A stretch of 64,000 nucleotides of DNA, from assembly GCA_015179025.1 (NCBI GenBank), contig WHUX01000021.1, positions 434,001 through 498,000 of the forward strand. Reading direction: 5' to 3'. The translations under genes were made by a program, and so were the position numbers. This document shows positions 57,810-64,000 of this stretch, one piece after another (the first letter of the stretch is position 1; the number at the start of each line of letters is the position of its first letter). Source of the stretch: Terfezia claveryi (Eukaryota; Ascomycota; Pezizomycetes; Pezizales; Pezizaceae). Below the pieces are notes generated by a model. That model saw nothing but the letters and a program-made list of their open reading frames with translations. It had not been told where the DNA came from and did no database searches.

Positions 57810-58720
57810 TTTCTCAGGTATCCTCGCTCTCCCAGGGCAATTCGACTGAAGGATGCAGGGCGTGGATTGGGTGGAGCGTGAGAATGGGGGAAAGTGTGGA
57901 AGCGAGGGAAGAGTTGGGAAGAGTTTGACGAAGGAAGACGAGGGAAGAAGGCAGGCTTATATAGGCAGTGGAGTTAGGGGCACATGAGCGTAATAACCAG
58001 TTCCCTCCATAAAGACAAATTGAACGAACGACGCCCCTTAACCGAAGGGTAGCAACAACGCAGTCAGAACACATGAATGAGGACAAGTAATTGATATAAT
58101 TCGATAGGATACAAAAGTGGAACAAATAACTTTCTTCCATCCAGGAAACCCACGTTGATTAGAACCAGCGCCGGCTCACCGGCTGTACCGTCGCGGAAAG
58201 ACTCCAGCCTTAGAGGAAACGAGGGAAGGCTCCAAGTGTTAAGGAAGAAATACTTGTGTGACAAAGCCGGAATGCCGATGCCTACTAGCACCCACTTGCT
58301 AGCGCGAGATGTGAAGCTGGGCATTTTCTTGCTCACAGCTTGTGGATCAATGACGTGAAAATGCAGAGAAGTAGACCTGTATCTGCAAACTGGCGTGGGA
58401 CCGTAGCAGAGGTGTCGCAGCCTGATGTGTTTATCTATGCTGGCTGGCTGCGAGAGCACAATGACGGTATGAGAGGAGGACGCGTGGGGCATTGTGGGTT
58501 CGACTCCCGAGGCTCGCAAGAAGGTAGCATCACAGGGGTCTGATCTTCCTAATTCGGCAGTCCACCACAACCTAAAAATCAGGCAGCAGCTCTATTTCCA
58601 TGTGAGAGCCCAAGTTACATATAGTCATAAGTTCCAAAGCTACCTAGGCACTTTCCGAGATTTTAGATTGATTTTCTCATCCTATCCAGGTTCTATATCT
58701 TAAGGCCACAGCCACAAGCT
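57810..58720. promoter_or_regulatory. Divergent promoter between rtf1 and msh5
   Basis: The two starts are 911 bp apart and face outward. A tRNA-like word GGTTCGACTCC (58497-58507) with a partly matching acceptor arm lies here, but it does not fold well enough to be called a tRNA. Confidence 0.45.
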
Positions 58721-61700
58721 ATGACATCTCGTTCTGGCCACGGGACCCCCGGGTTGTCGACGCTGTCTGTGACGCCGGCTCGCGAAATAGACAGCCAAAG
58801 AGGTCCAGACGAACCTGGGCCACCTTCCAATGAACAGGGAGACGATGATATGGAAGAAGGTGATGAAGACATAATTTGTGCTATTGACAGGCGGGGCCAG
58901 TACCTCGGTTGCTCGGTTTACACGGAAGTTGAACAAAAACTCGGCTTGATGGAGGATATTGTCTTCCCGGGCCCAGAGTTCATAGCTACACGTAGGACAT
59001 TTTCCTGGCTGGGTTTATGTTGTTACAACTAAATACTCATTATCAGTCCTTACCCAAATCAATCCCACTATTTTATTATATGCATCCAGGATGGATGATA
59101 GTTTGGATGATTCCATCAAAGGATCTGGTGAGCAGTCATCCCTGTAGTACTTCATGGAAATAGCTGCTAAGTAGCACTCAGAGGATGAACAAACCACGCC
59201 ATATCGCATATCTATTCGCCCTGGAGTTGAGTTTGGATACGAAACTGCAAAATACAAGTTGGCTTCCTTAAAGATTGGAAACGGTTGCATAATTCCACCT
59301 AGCATCCAGGAAGACTTGGAGGGTCTAGGGCTTGAAATAGATGGCGAGCAGAAGAGACAAGAAAACTTGGTCCGTCTAGCAGCGTGGATTAATGTTAGCA
59401 ACAAGGTCTCAGTTGGATGCTCTGGGTCAATTATGGCTTACCTACAGCGGAAGAAGGCGGTCGAATATATCCCGGGAGACCCACGAGCTACTGCTTCTAG
59501 TGTTACGGCCGTGGAGATGTTTTCTCTGAAGGATACAATGTAGGACACCCAAATCCCGAATGCCTTTAATATCAACTTGCCAACATTGCCCAGGTTCATC
59601 AACAGAGACACAATCTGCTCACTTCAGATCTTCGAAGATGAAGGACATCCAAACTTTCACATGCAGGGAAAAGGAGGGCGAGGGAAAGAAGGTCTTTCTC
59701 TATTTGGTGAGCCTAATTTCAATACAAGCCCTATATTACAAACTTCCAGCTCACTTGCCCATGTAGGAGTCCTCAATTCAACAAGAACAAAAACGGGCCA
59801 TTCTATGCTCAAACAATGGTTTTTGCGTCCTAGTTTGTCTTTGCCACTTCTGCAGCAGAGGCATAACGCCGTGGCATGCTTTTTACGTTCACAAAATACG
59901 CATGTAGCCGCGGCAATCGGAAAGAGTTTATCGAGAATCAAGAATATCCCGAAAGTGCTTGCGGCGCTGAGGAAGGGAAAGGCCAAGGCTTCTGACTGGG
60001 CTTCGATATTGCAAGTCTGTTACATGAGTACGGGCATGCCCACTTGATGGTGCTGATGAAAGAACTAGTTTTCGTACCATTGTCTGAAGATCAGATCCCT
60101 CAGTCACGAGCTCGATGACAACACATCGTTGGGAATCTTCATTAAGGTGATAAATTTAACCATTGACTGCTGTTTACCGTGGTCTCACATTCTTTGACAT
60201 AGGCCCAGGAGACGCTTGACATTGATCGGCTCCAGAATGTTGGACTTTTGATTGACAACACGGTGAATTACTTGAATGAAATTTCTGCAACGAAACTAAC
60301 CTATCAGCAGATAGACTTCGAAGACAGTGAAAATCAAAACAGAGTGGTCGTCAAACCGAACATTGATGAGAGACTTGATAATCTGAGACAGACATACAGC
60401 GGTTTAGATAGCTTACTCTGTGACGCAGCCAGGCAGGTGGCAGCCAACTTGCCTGGGGATATGGCTGCCATACTGAACGTGGTATATTTTCCACAACTAG
60501 GGTATTTGATAGTAATCTCGGTTGATCCTCAGACTGGGGAATCCAGCTATGTTGTTGATGGATGGGAATTTCAGTTTTCCACCGCGACGAGTTTTTACTA
60601 TAAGAACCCACAAATGAGAGAGATGGATGAGTACCTTGGAGACATGTATGGTCTCATTTGCGGTACGTAGCTTAATGATATAGGATATCAACTTTGGATG
60701 CTAAAGTTTCGTAGACAGGGAAATTGAACTAGTCTATGAGCTGCAGGTGGAGGTACTCAAGCATGACGAAGTGCTTATCGCAAGTTCGCATGTGTTGTCA
60801 GAGTTGGACTGGTGGGTCACCTGTGAAGATGATAGAGCCAATCTACTAACCCACTTCCCAAGTCTCCTTTCCTTAGCTGAGGGAGCTGCCAAGTACAAAT
60901 ATTGCCGTCCACTTATGACTGAGGAGAACATCATCGAGATCACAAAAGGCCGGTAAGTGGCTACACTTGCTAAGATGGAAATCGCACTTCTCATTGAGCG
61001 GCAACCAAGGCATCCATTACAAGAGCAGTGCGTCTCGGCATTTATAGAAAATGACACTATGATCCGTGGAGGGCCAGGGGAGTGTGAAAGAGTGGAATCA
61101 TCTGAGGGTAACAGCAGCCATCGAGACGACAACAGCCCCAGCATGCTTCTAATCACGGGACCCAACTACTCTGGAAAATCTGTTTATTTGAAACAGGTCT
61201 GAGTGCGTATCTGCAGCTAAGGGAGCTGTTTATTGACGTGTATCAGATAGCAGTCATTGTCTATATGGCTCACATTGGGAGGTATATAAGGGTCATTATG
61301 CATGATACGTTCTTGGAAGCTGACGTGCAACAGTTTCGTCCCTGCTGCTCATGCAATTATCGGACTAACGGACAAGATACTCACTCGCATCCAAACAAGG
61401 GAGTCGGCGTCAAGAGTAGCTTTCACTCCCAGTGGCTCGTTACATATATTTCTATCGCCTGGGTGTGCTGATTGGCTGAATTAGATTGAAAGTGCATTTG
61501 TGATCGATCTTCAACAAATAGCGTTGTCACTCCGCCTAGCAACGAGACGTAGTCTATTGATCATTGATGAATTCGGGAAGGGAACAGATGTCAATGGTTG
61601 GCGGTCTTGCCAAAAAACTTTTAATGACGACATCTAACAGCACTAAAGATGGAGCGGGGCTCGCTTGTGGTATCTTTGAACACCTCTTGAATAGAGGTGC

Positions 61701-62394
61701 GGTGAGGCCGAAAGTGGTGGCAGCGACACATTTCCATGGTTAATATTTGCCGATTGGTGATAGTCGTGCTATGACTGACCGTGAACAGAGATTTTCGAGA
61801 ATGGTTACGTTTCCCAGCACCCGAATCTCTTCTTTGCACATATGAAAATACTCTTGGATGATTTGGCAGAAGAGGTATCAGATCAGATTACCTATCTTTA
61901 CAAATTGGAAGCTGGGCGGTCAACATCGAGCTTTGGGACATGGTGAGCACCATTCATGTCCCACCTAAACACAGAATTACTCACTCTAGGTTCACATCAT
62001 GGCAGCTGTGCGGCGTTAAATGGGTGGGAATCCTCGGCCTGACGCATTTGTGGCTTCTGACCCAGTTCTAGCATCGACGCTGCAATCGTCTCACGTGCAG
62101 AAGACTTGATTCTGCTCACGGCGAGAGGAGAGGATCTCACATTAGCGTGTTTGAAATTGTCTGACAGTGAGAAGATGGAGCTTGAGCAAGCGGTGTGTAA
62201 GCCTTACTAGGAATTTGGGTCCGTGATGTTGTTAGCTTATACAAATTGGTGCAAATAAGGAAAAAATCGCAAGAGAGTTCCTGACTTGGGATTTTTGGGA
62301 TGACACTGAAGAGGATAGAGAAGGCCCGGACATGAAAGCTAAACTGCAGAGGTTACTCTCTATGACGGGGGAGCATGAAGTCTCTGCGGATTAA
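58721..62394 (+). CDS. msh5: MSH5, meiotic MutS-gamma subunit
   Basis: MSH5 pairs with MSH4 to stabilise meiotic crossover intermediates and has no mismatch-repair role. Eighteen exons, all in phase, give 911 residues: 58721-58991, 59047-59127, 59182-59539, 59594-59706, 59767-60014, 60069-60146, 60203-60662, 60715-60811, 60863-60952, 61010-61196, 61247-61281, 61334-61415, 61485-61596, 61649-61738, 61789-61942, 62006-62023, 62066-62192, 62260-62394. Family signatures are [13 protein letters not shown] and [12 protein letters not shown]. The ATPase has Walker A GPNYSGKS near residue 648, [20 protein letters not shown], Walker [13 protein letters not shown] near 724 and the ATHFHEIFENG box. No Phe-x-Glu mismatch wedge is seen, as expected for MSH5. 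Exons 11 and 16 are only 35 and 18 nt. Four acceptors are AAG rather than CAG/TAG. Confidence 0.93.
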
Positions 62395-62884
62395 CATTCA
62401 AGGTTGCTTTCAGCAAGCATGCTCAAGAACAAAGCGCACCCATTTAATGAGGATCCATATACATATGTGGGTACAATATTTAGGGCCGAGTAAATATCTG
62501 CGGAAATTCGTATGCTCTATATATACACTAAATCAAGTTCTTCAAACTTCAAATCTCATTTCATCTGCATGGCACACCTTGAATGAAATCCAGTTGCTTC
62601 GTTTGTCTATATTTCACCCATTGACCTATGTGAGTGTTGTGCCGAATATTTCGGACTTGGTGTGGGATTGAGGGTAACCCACAAGGACGTTTGCCCCCAC
62701 GCCAAGATTTGCAAGTCTCTCTTACACTAGAGCAACAAAAGTCAAAATTCGATATTTACAGTTGCAGATTACAAACTAGTACTACGTTGGCAATTCATCC
62801 TAGCATTAACTCGGGAACAGATTTCTTGAGGTACATCAGACAAACGAGCAGCAGGCTAAGAAGAAGGAATAACTCAGTAGCATC
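62395..62884. promoter_or_regulatory. Short spacer with the utp3 promoter
   Basis: A 490-bp stretch between msh5 and the next plus-strand gene. Nothing else is evident in it. Confidence 0.45.
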
Positions 62885-64000
62885 ATGGGCCGGGGATACA
62901 AATCCACCCGTGCCACTGCTCACGACCGTGACAGCATCCGGAGTAAATTCCGCGCACCACTACCACCAAAAGAATGGGACCCTGCAGACTCAAAGATCGC
63001 TGCTATAAGTATGCCTCCTTTATTGAGAAATATTTCCGTGCAATCACTGATGGATGGTAGATTCGTACGAGGACGTTATGGACGAAGTTGACGAGTTCCA
63101 TCTACAGAGAGATAAGGTTTTACTTGACGATAGTGCTGGGACAGGAAGAAAGGATAGCAGGGGTGGAAAGGGCAGGGATGGCGATGAAGAATCTGAGGTT
63201 GAAGGGGTTTGGGGGCTGATGAGTGATGAAGATGACGATGAAGATGACGATGGTGAGGCTTTAGAACAATATGAAACCTCCGATGAAGATGGGGAAGGGC
63301 AGGCGGAGGATGAGAAGCTTGATGATCGAAGAGGAAAGGCGGGGTTATCAGATGATGATGAAGAGGGTGATGAGGAGGATATTGAAGGCTGGGGAACGAG
63401 TAAATCCGCATACTACGGTGGCAACGAAGATGAGATTGAGACAGAACAAGATGCATTCGACGAAGAAGGTGAAGCGAGGAGGATCCAAAAGAAACAACTT
63501 GCTGCGATGGACGCTGCGGATTTCATGCTTGATCTGGATGAATGGGGTAGCAGTGGCCTCTCCACCAAAACAACTACTACAACCACAACCGCAACGAAGC
63601 TTACTACAGCAACTGAAACTCTCCCAATGGAGATTCCCGCAGACCTGTCTCCAAGAGAACGGCTATCGATATTTCAAACTAGAAATCCAGAATTTGAATT
63701 ACTGTCGGCAGAGTTTCTTGAGTTGCAGAGGATATACCCTGTTCTTGCATCGCAGGCGAAGAATGGTGGTGAGGTTGGCATTATAAGGTATAAAGCACTC
63801 GCTGCATATCTTGGGGTGCTGGCAATGTATTTTGCATTGTTGACGAAGGAGGAGGGGGGAAGTTGGGGAGGGGTGAAGGAGCATGGGGTTATGAAGGGAT
63901 TGTTGGGGTGTAGGGGCTGTGGGAAAGGGTTAAGGGGTTGCAAGAGGAGGAGGGAGAGGGAGGAGGGGAGAATGATGAAGGGGACGAGGAAGAGGAAGAG
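62885..64000 (+). CDS. utp3: Utp3/Sas10, small-subunit processome protein (partial, 3' end cut)
   Basis: Utp3/Sas10 is a U3-processome factor needed for 18S rRNA maturation in the nucleolus. Exon 1 is 62885-63008. Exon 2 starts at 63061 and runs off the window. Read so far: MGRGYKSTRATAHDRDS, SYEDVMDEVDEFHLQRDKVL, very acidic blocks (SDEDDDEDDDGEAL and SDDDEEGDEEDIEGWG), SKSAYYGG, EARRIQKKQLAAMDAADFML and LSPRERLSIFQTRNPEFELL, which follow the Sas10 order. Near 63913 the annotated frame turns into a Cys/Arg-rich string (RGCGKGLRGCKRRRERE). One added G in the run 63913-63916 restores a family-like GLWERVKGLQEEE. This suggests a base missing from the sequence or, less likely, an intron beginning near GGGTGTAG. 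Confidence 0.85.

Noticed and set aside
58450..58518. tRNA-like sequence with B-box word GGTTCGACTCC and a GCGAG/CTCGC acceptor pairing
   Set aside because: The T-stem has a mismatch, two of seven acceptor pairs fail and there is no proper A box or anticodon arm. At best it is a decayed tRNA.
1..64000. CRISPR arrays, bacterial-type operons or phage genes
   Set aside because: The genes are intron-bearing eukaryotic ones. The repeat array has irregular spacing and no unique spacers of constant length.
23307..64000. A functional gene cluster such as a secondary-metabolite or defence island
   Set aside because: The genes are unrelated housekeeping functions with no backbone enzyme, transporter or regulator expected of such clusters.

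Overview
The window looks like nuclear DNA of a filamentous ascomycete. Protein-coding genes are split by many short GT-AG introns (about 38-190 nt) with CTAAC/CTGAC-type branch sites. The recognisable proteins are fungal versions of core eukaryotic machinery, including a fungal-only family (DUF3602/Par32 with GRGGxGN motifs). The long gene-poor tracts, small MITEs and an 18-exon MSH5 suggest an intron-rich, repeat-rich lineage such as Pezizomycetes (truffle/morel relatives). That placement is an inference, not shown by the sequence.

Layout. From 1 to about 23.3 kb the window is gene-poor. It holds one DUF3602 gene (8.5-9.0 kb), one long orphan ORF (16.5-18.6 kb) and a 2.8-kb repeat island (20.0-22.8 kb). 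The island is built from about eight copies of a hairpin-forming module, a tandem segmental duplication, G-rich and CT-rich minisatellites and an intact 224-bp MITE. From 23.3 kb to the right end genes are dense: Arp1 (-), dihydroorotase (+), an Air-like zinc-knuckle protein (-), ORM1 (+), a Tma17-like protein (+), a CHORD/CS protein (-), Mob2 (+), a mitochondrial membrane protein (+), a short-TM lysine-rich protein (+), Erv29/SURF4 (+), a Barentsz/CASC3-like protein (-), an NBR1 autophagy receptor (+), Rtf1 (-), MSH5 (+) and the 5' part of Utp3/Sas10 (+, cut by the window end).

The genes do not form a pathway or a cluster. They are housekeeping genes for dynein/dynactin transport, pyrimidine synthesis, RNA surveillance, sphingolipid control, proteasome assembly, NDR-kinase signalling, ER export, the exon-junction complex, autophagy, transcription elongation, meiotic crossover and ribosome biogenesis. 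Several pairs share a divergent promoter: arp1/dihydroorotase, air/ORM1, CHORD/mob2, Btz/NBR1 and rtf1/msh5.

I found no convincing new gene system. The points most worth checking are the hairpin repeat family and its CAACCAGACTACC ends, the two MITEs with TA target duplications, two strongly over-represented 10-mers (TAGTCTGGTT and TTCAGGGTAA), near-identical branch regions in two introns of NBR1, and a consistent pattern of one missing base in G/C runs that breaks the Barentsz-like gene three times and Utp3 once. Exon joins were checked by hand for reading phase and splice sites, but no alignment or expression data were available.
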